A DNA stretch of 5,390 nucleotides from Campylobacterales bacterium (GCA_027056215.1 JALULO010000285.1:1-5390); one strand, 5' to 3'; positions 1 through 5,246 are shown, counted from the stretch's first letter. The notes: generated by a model not told the origin, from the sequence alone. A program made the numbers and translations.

Positions 1-2
1 CT

Positions 3-674
3 AGTTATGGTGTAAATCCACCAGATTTAAGTCATGTAGGAGCTCTTTTAGATGATCGTTTTTTAGCGGCACTTATTAAAAATCCAACACATGCACTTAA
101 ACTTGAACATAAGTTCAATGATAGCAGACCATTTCCTATGACATCATTTATGGGTGCGGGTGGTAAGATTGATCAGGAAGTTGCAGATATGGTAGCTTAT
201 CTGAAACAAGTTTCTTCCAAGGAAGAGGTTACACCTAATCAAGCATATGAGATGGCGTGTGGAAGATGTCATGCAATGCGTTATGCTAAATGGACACAAT
301 TAGGTGAAACACCTAAATTTAAGTATAAAAAAGATGAACTTGCATACAAACTTAAAGTTGTTGAGTATCAAGATCATTTAAAAGCATATATGGGCAAATT
401 ACCTCCGGATCTTTCTATTATCATTAGAGCAAGAAGTGAAGAATTTCTCAAAACTTTTGTTGAAAATCCTCAGTCTCAGCTTCATGGAACTGCGATGCCA
501 CGTGTTGGGTTAACAGCAGAAGGTTATGAGAAAGTGGTAAAACACCTTGAAGAGGTTGGAGATCCTAGCAAACCAGCGCGTGATGCACTTGGTTGGAAAG
601 TAATCCTTTGGGCTGTAATCTTTACAGTATTAGCATATCTTTGGAAACAAAAAATCTGGAGTAAGCTACATTAA
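3..674 (+). CDS. petC: Cytochrome c1, diheme, of the bc1 complex (C-terminal part, cut by window edge)
   Basis: Membrane-anchored electron carrier of the ubiquinol-cytochrome c oxidoreductase (complex III); it passes electrons from the Rieske protein to periplasmic cytochromes. The frame is open from base 3 to a TAA at 672-674, giving 223 visible residues; the start and first heme site lie left of the window. The fragment shows the end of a first cytochrome c domain (PPDLS at residues 6-10, likely Met heme ligand in PFPM near 43-46), then a second domain with heme site CGRCH at 86-90 (bases 258-272), another PPDLS at 134-138 and a likely Met ligand in HGTAMP at 165. A hydrophobic segment at about 198-214 followed by basic residues is the C-terminal anchor. 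Two heme domains fit the Campylobacterota PetC type, which is about 370-380 residues, so roughly 60% is present. ATG at 138 is internal and not a start. A monoheme c1 or an unrelated diheme cytochrome is less likely. Confidence 0.88.
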   Translation, partial: SYGVNPPDLSHVGALLDDRFLAALIKNPTHALKLEHKFNDSRPFPMTSFMGAGGKIDQEVADMVAYLKQVSSKEEVTPNQAYEMACGRCHAMRYAKWTQLGETPKFKYKKDELAYKLKVVEYQDHLKAYMGKLPPDLSIIIRARSEEFLKTFVENPQSQLHGTAMPRVGLTAEGYEKVVKHLEEVGDPSKPARDALGWKVILWAVIFTVLAYLWKQKIWSKLH

Positions 675-680
675 ATTATC

Positions 681-710
681 TAGCATAAGAGAGTAAAATC
701 TCTTGTGCTA
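681..710. terminator. Bidirectional hairpin terminator between convergent genes
   Basis: The arms 681-692 and 699-710 pair over 12 bp around a 6-base loop, with one T-G wobble (686 with 705). The hairpin starts 7 bases after the petC stop codon, and its right arm contains the stop codon (708-710) of the opposing secreted-protein gene. T-tracts on either side are weak (TTTAGAT on the plus strand), so termination may be partial or rely on the convergent arrangement. The pairing is seen directly; the terminator role is inferred from placement. Confidence 0.65.
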
Positions 711-1193
711 TTTAGATCTACTTATCACGACATCTGATATCTTTTCTTTTAATAGATAAAATTGGTTGTTTTTATCAAAAGAAATAATACCCTCGCCCTT
801 AATAGATCCTCTTTTCTTAAATATATATGAACATTGTTTATCTCTACAAGTAAGCACTATTTCTTTTTTATTTTTTAAAATATATTTTTTGTATGTGGGT
901 CTGTGTGTAATGGCTTCTGAAAGAACAAACAAAATTTTATTTTTGTCTTTGCGAAACTTTGCATCTTTGATAATGGGTTTATAATCATCATAAAATACAA
1001 AATGGTTTTTTCTAAGAAGAATTTTTGCTATAAAATTAGTGACTTTTGCATCTAAATAATGCTTTTTTAGTGTTTGCAGTGTTTGTATCTCACCAAGTTT
1101 TATACCCTTAAATGTAATCGTATAATGATCTGCACGTGCACTTAATGTCGAAGCTACTAAGGTTGCCAATACTAGATGCTGATAAAACTTCAT
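708..1193 (-). CDS. Small secreted protein of unknown function
   Basis: I do not recognise this 161-residue protein. Residues 1-21 look like a Sec signal peptide: Lys at position 2, a hydrophobic core (LVLATLVAS), and an A-R-A cleavage site before Asp22. The mature part would be periplasmic or outer-membrane associated, about 140 residues, lysine-rich and with alternating strand-like segments, suggesting a beta-rich fold. The start of the mature chain (YTITFKGIKLGE) loosely recalls DUF3108-type periplasmic proteins, but this is a weak impression. Two cysteines (116 and 121) could form a disulfide after export. There is no lipobox, so it is not a lipoprotein, and no further membrane segment is visible. 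The ATG at 1193-1191 has an AAGGA ribosome site 5 bases upstream. It follows accA by 78 bases on the same strand, so it may be read from the fatty-acid operon or from a weak promoter of its own in that gap. Confidence 0.72.
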   Translation of the reverse strand: MKFYQHLVLATLVASTLSARADHYTITFKGIKLGEIQTLQTLKKHYLDAKVTNFIAKILLRKNHFVFYDDYKPIIKDAKFRKDKNKILFVLSEAITHRPTYKKYILKNKKEIVLTCRDKQCSYIFKKRGSIKGEGIISFDKNNQFYLLKEKISDVVISRSK

Positions 1194-1223
1194 TGTAATC
1201 CTTGAATTAAATATTGCTTATGT

Positions 1224-1229
1224 ATAATA
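1224..1229 (-). promoter_or_regulatory. Possible -10 box upstream of the secreted-protein gene
   Basis: On the minus strand this reads TATTAT, one mismatch from TATAAT, about 30 bases ahead of the ATG at 1193. No -35 is visible. The surrounding DNA is so AT-rich that such a match could be chance, so the gene may equally depend on read-through from accA. Confidence 0.25.
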
Positions 1230-1259
1230 ATAGTTACTTGTGTAATATTCGTGAAAGTG

Positions 1260-1287
1260 TGATATAAAAGATTACTCTTTTATATCA
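1260..1287 (-). terminator. Perfect 11-bp inverted repeat spanning the accA stop codon
   Basis: Arms 1260-1270 and 1277-1287 are exact reverse complements around a 6-base loop (1271-1276). The accA stop codon (1274-1272) lies in the loop, and the 3' arm in accA mRNA lies just past the stop. The stem is nearly all A-T, and no T-run follows on the minus strand (the next bases are CACTTTCACG), so it is a poor classical intrinsic terminator. It may cause partial termination or protect the 3' end of the fatty-acid transcript. The symmetry is seen; the function is inferred. Confidence 0.45.
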
Positions 1288-2324
1288 TCTTGATTTTGTT
1301 TATCGGAGGAAGAAGGTGTAATATAATCAATAATAGAGCTTAGTGTACTTTGTGCTTCTTTTTCTTCTTTCTCTTTATCTTCTTGAAGTTGAGAACTAAA
1401 TGCACCTATTGAGATAAGTTTTTGATATCTTGCTTCAAGTCGCTCATCATCTGAGAATGTTTTAAGTTCATTTACCGTTGTTAGAAAATAATCTTTTAAT
1501 GCATTGATACTTGATGTTTTACTTCTATGTGCACCGATTAAAGGTTCATCAATTACATCATCTATAAGTCCCAATTCATTTAAGTCTTCTGCCGTAATTT
1601 TCATAGCCTTTGTAGCTTGTTCTTGCTTCTTTGGATCATTCCAAAGAATAGCAGCACAACCCTCAGGTGAGATAACACTAAAAACAGAATATCGCATCAT
1701 CGCAAATTTGTCCGCAACACCGATGGCCAAAGCACCACCACTACCGCCTTCTCCGATGACAATAGAGATGATAATGGCATTTAAATCACTTAATTCATAA
1801 AGATTTTTTGCAATTGCTTCGCTTTGCCCTCTCTCCTCAGCGCCAATACCTGGATATGCACCAGGAGTGTCTATGAGAAAGAGTATAGGGAGATTAAATT
1901 TTTCAGCTAATCTAGCGGCTCGAAGTGCTTTTCTATAGCCTTCAGGGTGGGGCATTCCAAAATTTCTTTTGATTTTATTTTTTGTACCTCGTCCTTTTTG
2001 TTCACCAATAATGATGGTTTTTTGTCCATCAATTTCACCGATATAGCATACCATGGCTTCATCATCACGAAATTGCCTATCCCCATGAATTTCATATGCA
2101 TTTTCCATTATCCCACGTATATAATCAAGTGCATAAGGACGATTAGGATGACGCGCAAGTTGGAGTTTTTGATAATCAGAGAGGTTTTTGTATGTCTTTG
2201 AAATCTCTTTTTCAAGGTTTTTATCAAGTATTTCAACAGCATCCGTGTCATTTTTTGCTTTAGCTTCACGGATGTCTTGATCAATCTGTTGAATACCTTT
2301 CTCAAAATCTAGGTAAGTTACCAT
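1272..2324 (-). CDS. accA: Acetyl-CoA carboxylase carboxyltransferase subunit alpha, with C-terminal extension
   Basis: AccA and AccD together move the carboxyl group from carboxybiotin (on AccB) to acetyl-CoA, making malonyl-CoA, the committed step of fatty acid synthesis in the cytoplasm. The N-terminal helical part (YLDFEKGI at 4-11, YQKLQLARHP at 51-60) and the crotonase-fold core are intact. The core includes DTPGAYPGIGAEERGQ (152-167), GEGGSGGALA (191-200, a glycine-rich loop typical of the family) and SPEGCAAILW (219-228). Bacterial AccA is usually about 312-320 residues. This one is 350, because after residue 312 it continues with a charged, low-complexity tail rich in Glu, Lys, Gln and Ser. 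The ATG at 2324-2322 follows an AAGG ribosome site inside the 12-base gap after fabF, so the two genes are very probably co-transcribed and translationally close. accB, accC and accD are not in the window. Confidence 0.96.
   Translation of the reverse strand: MVTYLDFEKGIQQIDQDIREAKAKNDTDAVEILDKNLEKEISKTYKNLSDYQKLQLARHPNRPYALDYIRGIMENAYEIHGDRQFRDDEAMVCYIGEIDGQKTIIIGEQKGRGTKNKIKRNFGMPHPEGYRKALRAARLAEKFNLPILFLIDTPGAYPGIGAEERGQSEAIAKNLYELSDLNAIIISIVIGEGGSGGALAIGVADKFAMMRYSVFSVISPEGCAAILWNDPKKQEQATKAMKITAEDLNELGLIDDVIDEPLIGAHRSKTSSINALKDYFLTTVNELKTFSDDERLEARYQKLISIGAFSSQLQEDKEKEEKEAQSTLSSIIDYITPSSSDKQNQDDIKE
1355..1376 (-). repeat. Homopurine low-complexity tract encoding Lys/Glu in the AccA tail
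   Basis: Twenty-two consecutive bases are pyrimidine on the plus strand and therefore purine on the coding strand, made of GAA, GAG, AAA and AAG codons. A single break at 1377 is followed by seven more pyrimidines (1378-1384). The tract sits wholly within the non-conserved end of accA and may have grown by slippage. Confidence 0.7.
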
Positions 2325-2336
2325 AGAATACCTTCG

Positions 2337-3551
2337 TTATATTTTTTTTATGATGATTGAACCGTTTGTTCCTCCGAAGCCAAAAGAGTTACTCATGATT
2401 ATCGTAAGTTCAGCTTTCCTAGCAATATTTGGGACATAGTCAAGATCACAGTCTGGATCTTCATTCTCGTAGTTTATCGTTGGAGGAATGATAGAATCTC
2501 GTATCGCCATAAGCGATATAACTGCTTCTATCGTACCTGCAGCACCTAAACAATGACCTATCTGACCTTTTGTAGAACTAACCGGTGGGCAATTTTCTTT
2601 AGAACCAAAAAGCATCTTCATGGCAGCTGATTCATTTTTATCATTTGCAGGAGTACTTGTTCCGTGTGCATTGATATAATCAATCTTTGGACGACCTGCC
2701 ATTTCATAAGCTGCTTTCATCGCACGATATGGACCGTCTACTACTGGTGAAGTGATATGGTTGGCATCACCACTTTCACCAAATCCAATAACTTCTCCAT
2801 AGATACGTGCTCCTCTTTTTATCGCACTTTCATACTCTTCTAGAACCAATGCTCCCGAGCCTTCTCCCATAACAAAACCATTTCTAGTCGCGTCAAAAGG
2901 ACGTGAAGATTTTTCAGGTGTATCATTGTCCGTGGAGAGAGCTTTCATAGATGCAAAACCACCGATTCCTACATCACATATCGCAGCTTCCGCACCAACA
3001 ACTAACATCTGATCAGCAGTTCCTAGCATGATAGATTTTGTCGCATTTGCTATAGCATGTGTTCCTGCTGCACAAGCAGTAACATCTGAGAGATTTGGAC
3101 CTTTTAATCCATGTTCTATAGAGATGAAACCACCAAGCATATTAACAAGTGCGGAAGGAATAAAAAATGGAGATATCCTTCTGGGTCCTCTGGTATGAGA
3201 AACAATAGAATTCTTTTCTATATTTGTTAAACCTCCGATTCCAGAAGCAGATACCAAACCAAAACGTTCATTATCATAAGTATCAAAATTTGCATCTTCC
3301 ATAGCTTCTTGTGCTGCCTTGATACCAAATTGGATAAATCGATCAGCTTTTTTGACATCCTTTGGATTCATAACAGTTTTAGGGTCAAAATCTGTGATCT
3401 CACCTGCAATTTGTGCAGTATGCTTGGATGCATCAAATAAGCTAATGCTTTTAATGCCACATTTACCTTCAACGATGGCCTTAAAAGAACTCTCTTTTTC
3501 CATGCCAACTGCATTGATCATACCTAAACCTGTTACAACAACCCTTTTCAA
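2337..3551 (-). CDS. fabF: Beta-ketoacyl-ACP synthase II (KAS II), TTG start
   Basis: This enzyme condenses malonyl-ACP with acyl-ACP, releasing CO2 and lengthening the chain by two carbons. At 404 residues it matches the family (E. coli FabF about 412). The thiolase-fold catalytic residues are all present: Cys160 in TACAAGTHA, His296 in NAHGTSTP, Lys328 and His333 in STKGQIGH, and the glycine-rich C-terminal loop SNSFGFGGTNG (387-397) with the gating Phe. The start is TTG at 3551-3549. An AAGGAG ribosome site lies 5 bases upstream, a stop codon is in frame six codons further up, and the protein then opens KRVVVTGLGM as expected. The next ATG (residue 11) would delete the first core strand. 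It is separated from acpP by 70 bases carrying a GC hairpin and from accA by 12 bases. FabB is less likely because the sequence and length follow the FabF type. Confidence 0.97.
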   Translation of the reverse strand: MKRVVVTGLGMINAVGMEKESSFKAIVEGKCGIKSISLFDASKHTAQIAGEITDFDPKTVMNPKDVKKADRFIQFGIKAAQEAMEDANFDTYDNERFGLVSASGIGGLTNIEKNSIVSHTRGPRRISPFFIPSALVNMLGGFISIEHGLKGPNLSDVTACAAGTHAIANATKSIMLGTADQMLVVGAEAAICDVGIGGFASMKALSTDNDTPEKSSRPFDATRNGFVMGEGSGALVLEEYESAIKRGARIYGEVIGFGESGDANHITSPVVDGPYRAMKAAYEMAGRPKIDYINAHGTSTPANDKNESAAMKMLFGSKENCPPVSSTKGQIGHCLGAAGTIEAVISLMAIRDSIIPPTINYENEDPDCDLDYVPNIARKAELTIIMSNSFGFGGTNGSIIIKKI

Positions 3552-3556
3552 TATCT

Positions 3557-3562
3557 CTCCTT
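3557..3562 (-). promoter_or_regulatory. Strong ribosome binding site that fixes the TTG start of fabF
   Basis: The minus strand reads AAGGAG, followed by a 5-base spacer (AGATA) and the TTG at 3551-3549. A near-consensus site at ideal spacing compensates for the weak initiation codon and rules out the downstream ATG as the main start. Confidence 0.85.
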
Positions 3563-3600
3563 CATACTACCATTTTTACTTAGAATATATTTCAACAAAG

Positions 3601-3617
3601 ACACCCCGTGGGGGTGC
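3601..3617 (-). terminator. GC-rich hairpin between acpP and fabF
   Basis: On the minus strand CACCCC (3616-3611) pairs with GGGGTG (3607-3602) around a 3-base CAC loop, with an extra G-U pair outside (3617 with 3601). It begins five bases past the acpP stop codon, and CTTTGTTG follows. It is the most GC-rich patch in an AT-rich window. The U-tract is weak, so the likely effect is partial termination or protection of the acpP 3' end, allowing much more ACP than FabF or AccA to be made. The stem is seen; the regulatory role is inferred. Confidence 0.65.
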
Positions 3618-3621
3618 ATCT

Positions 3622-3855
3622 TTATGAATTATGTGTTTCGATGTATTTTAATGCATCACCAACAGTTGCGATACCTTCTGCGTCAGCATCAGGAATCTCA
3701 ATGTCAAACTTCTCTTCAAGTGCCATTACCAATTCAACTACATCTAGCGAATCAGCTCCTAAATCTTCAACAAATTTTGAATCCTCTTTTACTTCATCAG
3801 GATTTACATTTAGTTGTTCAACTACTACTTCTTTTACATCATCTATTAATGCCAT
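3622..3855 (-). CDS. acpP: Acyl carrier protein
   Basis: This small cytoplasmic protein carries fatty acyl intermediates as thioesters on a 4'-phosphopantetheine arm. The 77-residue length is typical. The prosthetic group site is Ser36 within GADSLDVVEL (33-42), the universal DSL motif at the start of helix II, and the acidic helix following it (VELVMALEEKFD) is the docking face for the Fab enzymes. The protein is strongly acidic, as the family requires. The ATG at 3855-3853 has an AAGGAG ribosome site with a 5-base spacer, the best in the window along with that of fabF. It lies 57 bases after fabG, with a probable promoter in the gap, and is followed by a hairpin. Both fit an abundant protein that must be made in excess of its neighbours. 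Confidence 0.98.
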   Translation of the reverse strand: MALIDDVKEVVVEQLNVNPDEVKEDSKFVEDLGADSLDVVELVMALEEKFDIEIPDADAEGIATVGDALKYIETHNS

Positions 3856-3882
3856 TTTTTCTCCTTGTATTAAGTGTAGGGT

Positions 3883-3888
3883 ATAATA
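3883..3888 (-). promoter_or_regulatory. Probable acpP promoter -10 box
   Basis: The minus strand reads TATTAT inside the imperfect palindrome GGTATTATACC (3880-3890), preceded by a run of seven T. A T-rich stretch ahead of the -10, in place of a clear -35, is usual for sigma-70 promoters in Campylobacterota. A start around 3875 would give a leader of about 20 bases before the ATG, enough to hold the AAGGAG site. It would let acpP, fabF and accA be transcribed without fabG. Confidence 0.5.
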
Positions 3889-3912
3889 CCAAAAAAAGGT
3901 TAAACTTCAAAG

Positions 3913-4656
3913 CTAGACATACATTCCACCATTGACTTTTAAAATTTCTCCTGTTATGTAACCTGATGCATCACTGAGTAAAAATGCAACAGCCTTAGCG
4001 ACATCTTTTGGATCCCCAAATCTTTTAAGCGGTATTTTATCGGTATATGATTTTTTGATATCTTCGCTTAGTTCATCAGTCATATCTGTTGCGATAAAAC
4101 CCGGTGTAATAGCATTGTATCGTATACCTCTCGCTGCTCCTTCAAGTGCGAAACTTTTTGTCATGGAGTTCATAGCACCCTTACTGGCACTATAGTTGAC
4201 TTGACCGATGTTTCCAGTTTCACTGACGATCGAAGAGATGTTTACAACACTGCCAAAACGTTTTTTACTCATCGCCTTTAAAGCTTCTCTACATCCAAGA
4301 AATGCAGAATCAAGATTTGTTTTGACAACATAATCAAAATCTTCTAGTTTCATGCGAAGTGCAAGCTTGTCATTTGTGATACCGGCATTATTTACCAGAT
4401 AAGATAATGCTCCATCACTTTGGACGATTGTTTTGATAGCGTCTACAAAACCAGCTTCATCACTCGCATCAAAACAGATCACCGCCGCTTTCCCCCCATT
4501 TTCCTCTATTTCTGCTTGAAGTGCATCTGCAAGTTCTGGTTTTGAACGATAGTTTATCCATACTTTTAAGCCATACTCCGCTAGTACTTTTGCAATCTCC
4601 TTGCCGATTCCTTTACTCGCACCTGTTATAAGTACATTGCTTCCGGTAAAATTCAT
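3913..4656 (-). CDS. fabG: 3-oxoacyl-ACP reductase
   Basis: This NADPH-dependent short-chain dehydrogenase reduces 3-ketoacyl-ACP to 3-hydroxyacyl-ACP, the first reduction of each elongation cycle. At 247 residues it is a classical SDR. The cofactor-binding TGASKGIG is at 11-18, NNAG at 89-92, Asn114 in KTNLD, and the catalytic Ser142 (NISS), Tyr155 and Lys159 (YSASK). The PGFIATDM segment (185-192) and the C-terminal GEILKVNGGMYV match FabG proper more than generic SDRs. The ATG at 4656-4654 has AAGGA with a 5-base spacer. It is the first gene of the leftward fatty-acid block and diverges from the thioredoxin-like gene. FabG normally works as a tetramer. A reductase of another pathway is possible in principle, but the next gene is acpP, which argues for fatty acid synthesis. 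Confidence 0.96.
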   Translation of the reverse strand: MNFTGSNVLITGASKGIGKEIAKVLAEYGLKVWINYRSKPELADALQAEIEENGGKAAVICFDASDEAGFVDAIKTIVQSDGALSYLVNNAGITNDKLALRMKLEDFDYVVKTNLDSAFLGCREALKAMSKKRFGSVVNISSIVSETGNIGQVNYSASKGAMNSMTKSFALEGAARGIRYNAITPGFIATDMTDELSEDIKKSYTDKIPLKRFGDPKDVAKAVAFLLSDASGYITGEILKVNGGMYV

Positions 4657-4676
4657 AAAATTCCTTTTGTCTTGAT

Positions 4677-4691
4677 ATGATCATGATAATA
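4677..4691 (-). promoter_or_regulatory. Putative fabG promoter with overlapping palindromes
   Basis: The minus strand carries TATTAT (4691-4686) after a T-run, about 30 bases ahead of the fabG ATG, which suits a -10 box with a leader of some 20 bases. Two 8-bp palindromes, ATGATCAT (4677-4684) and ATCATGAT (4680-4687), overlap the expected start site and could be an operator. I know of no named regulator matching them, and short AT-rich palindromes are common by chance. Confidence 0.38.
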
Positions 4692-4719
4692 AAAAGTGGA
4701 TAAATATTTGAATATTTTG

Positions 4720-4725
4720 TATAAT
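4720..4725 (+). promoter_or_regulatory. Promoter -10 box of the thioredoxin-like gene
   Basis: A perfect TATAAT with flanking TG before and T after matches the Campylobacterota -10 form, and the DNA ahead is T-rich with no clear -35. A start near 4732 leaves about 20 bases to the ATG at 4752. It places the TTG at 4725 inside the promoter, so that codon cannot be the translation start. Confidence 0.65.
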
Positions 4726-4740
4726 TGTTTCAAAAAATAG

Positions 4741-4746
4741 AGGGGA
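4741..4746 (+). promoter_or_regulatory. Ribosome binding site setting the start at 4752
   Basis: AGGGGA lies 5 bases before the ATG at 4752. It supports this start, which also begins a good signal peptide, over the upstream in-frame TTG at 4725. Confidence 0.75.
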
Positions 4747-4751
4747 ATTTT

Positions 4752-5246
4752 ATGAAAAAGTTATTTTTTGTATTTTTAATAGTATTTTCATCACTACTTT
4801 TTGGAAAAGATATGATATTGCAAACACTGAAAAACAAAACGATTCATATCGTTGATTTTGATGGAAATTTATTGTTTCAGGATGAAGGATATAGAAAGAA
4901 GAAAGTGTTGTTTTTCTTTTTTGGTACAAGATGCCCCTATTGTGAAAAAGAGATTCCACAAATCGTTCAGATGGTTTCAAGTAGCGGTCTTCGTATTATT
5001 GGTGTGCAAGCACAGTTTCCGGTTTCAGATAGAACGCTTAAAAAGTTTATCGAAAAAAAGAGAATAAACTTTGATGTCCTCTCTTCAAAAAGTGGCAACA
5101 GATTAGTACGATATTTACAAAAAAGAAGACTATGGGTAGGTGGGGTGCCTTTTTATGTCCTTAGTGATAAATTTGGAAATCTTGAACCTTTGGAGATAAC
5201 AGAAGTGTTTGAAAAAATGGTTGGTAGCAAACCTATACTAAAGTGA
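4752..5246 (+). CDS. Exported thioredoxin-fold protein, TlpA-like, CPYC active site
   Basis: This is a probable periplasmic thiol-disulfide oxidoreductase of 164 residues. Residues 1-18 form a signal peptide (MKK, then a hydrophobic core, likely cleaved after LFG) or an uncleaved N-terminal anchor. The mature domain has strand-forming VLFFFFGTR followed by the redox pair Cys61 and Cys64 in RCPYCEKEIPQI, then IIGVQAQF and a cis-proline loop GGVPFYVL with Pro133. This layout is that of the TlpA/ResA/thioredoxin family. CPYC is better known from glutaredoxins; TlpA-type proteins often have a Trp before and other residues between the cysteines. Substrate is unknown: cytochrome c maturation, or repair or formation of disulfides in exported proteins, are the usual roles. 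It diverges from fabG with 95 bases between them, has its own promoter, and is not obviously linked to fatty acid synthesis. No hairpin terminator is visible after its TGA. Confidence 0.82.
   Translation: MKKLFFVFLIVFSSLLFGKDMILQTLKNKTIHIVDFDGNLLFQDEGYRKKKVLFFFFGTRCPYCEKEIPQIVQMVSSSGLRIIGVQAQFPVSDRTLKKFIEKKRINFDVLSSKSGNRLVRYLQKRRLWVGGVPFYVLSDKFGNLEPLEITEVFEKMVGSKPILK

Noticed and set aside
138..674. ATG at 138 as a separate start for a 178-residue cytochrome
   Set aside because: The frame is open to the window edge and the preceding 45 codons continue a cytochrome c domain, so the ATG encodes an internal Met, probably a heme ligand.
766..984. Open frame of 72 codons on the plus strand over the secreted-protein gene
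   Set aside because: The minus-strand frame has a signal peptide, ribosome site and fitting gene end; this one has none.
1223..1228. Perfect TATAAT on the plus strand in the gap after accA
   Set aside because: It would transcribe antisense into accA with no gene to serve; it is the complement of a TATTAT-type minus-strand motif in AT-rich DNA, so chance is likely.
1504..2201. Open frames on the plus strand across accA
   Set aside because: They lie wholly inside a clear accA coding region, show no conserved motif and have no ribosome site.
1907..2305. Two minus-strand frames of 64-65 codons inside accA, suggesting a frameshift
   Set aside because: The main accA frame is complete and conserved throughout, so these are shifted shadows, not fragments of a broken gene.
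3319..3627. Open frame on the plus strand over the 5' end of fabF
   Set aside because: It overlaps the conserved N-terminal fabF sequence and shows no recognisable domain or start signal.
3893..3912. Run of seven T on the minus strand after fabG as an intrinsic terminator
   Set aside because: No stable stem precedes the T-run; it fits better as the T-rich upstream part of the acpP promoter.
3608..3935. Two open frames of about 92 and 103 codons on the plus strand, antisense to acpP
   Set aside because: They are Ser/Thr/Phe- or Leu/Gln/His-rich low-complexity translations that arise from the complement of the acidic acpP codons; they have no ribosome site and no family resemblance.
4725..4751. 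Longer start (TTG at 4725) for the thioredoxin-like gene
   Set aside because: The TTG overlaps the perfect TATAAT box, so it would not be in the mRNA, and it would put nine residues ahead of a normal signal peptide; ATG at 4752 has a proper ribosome site.
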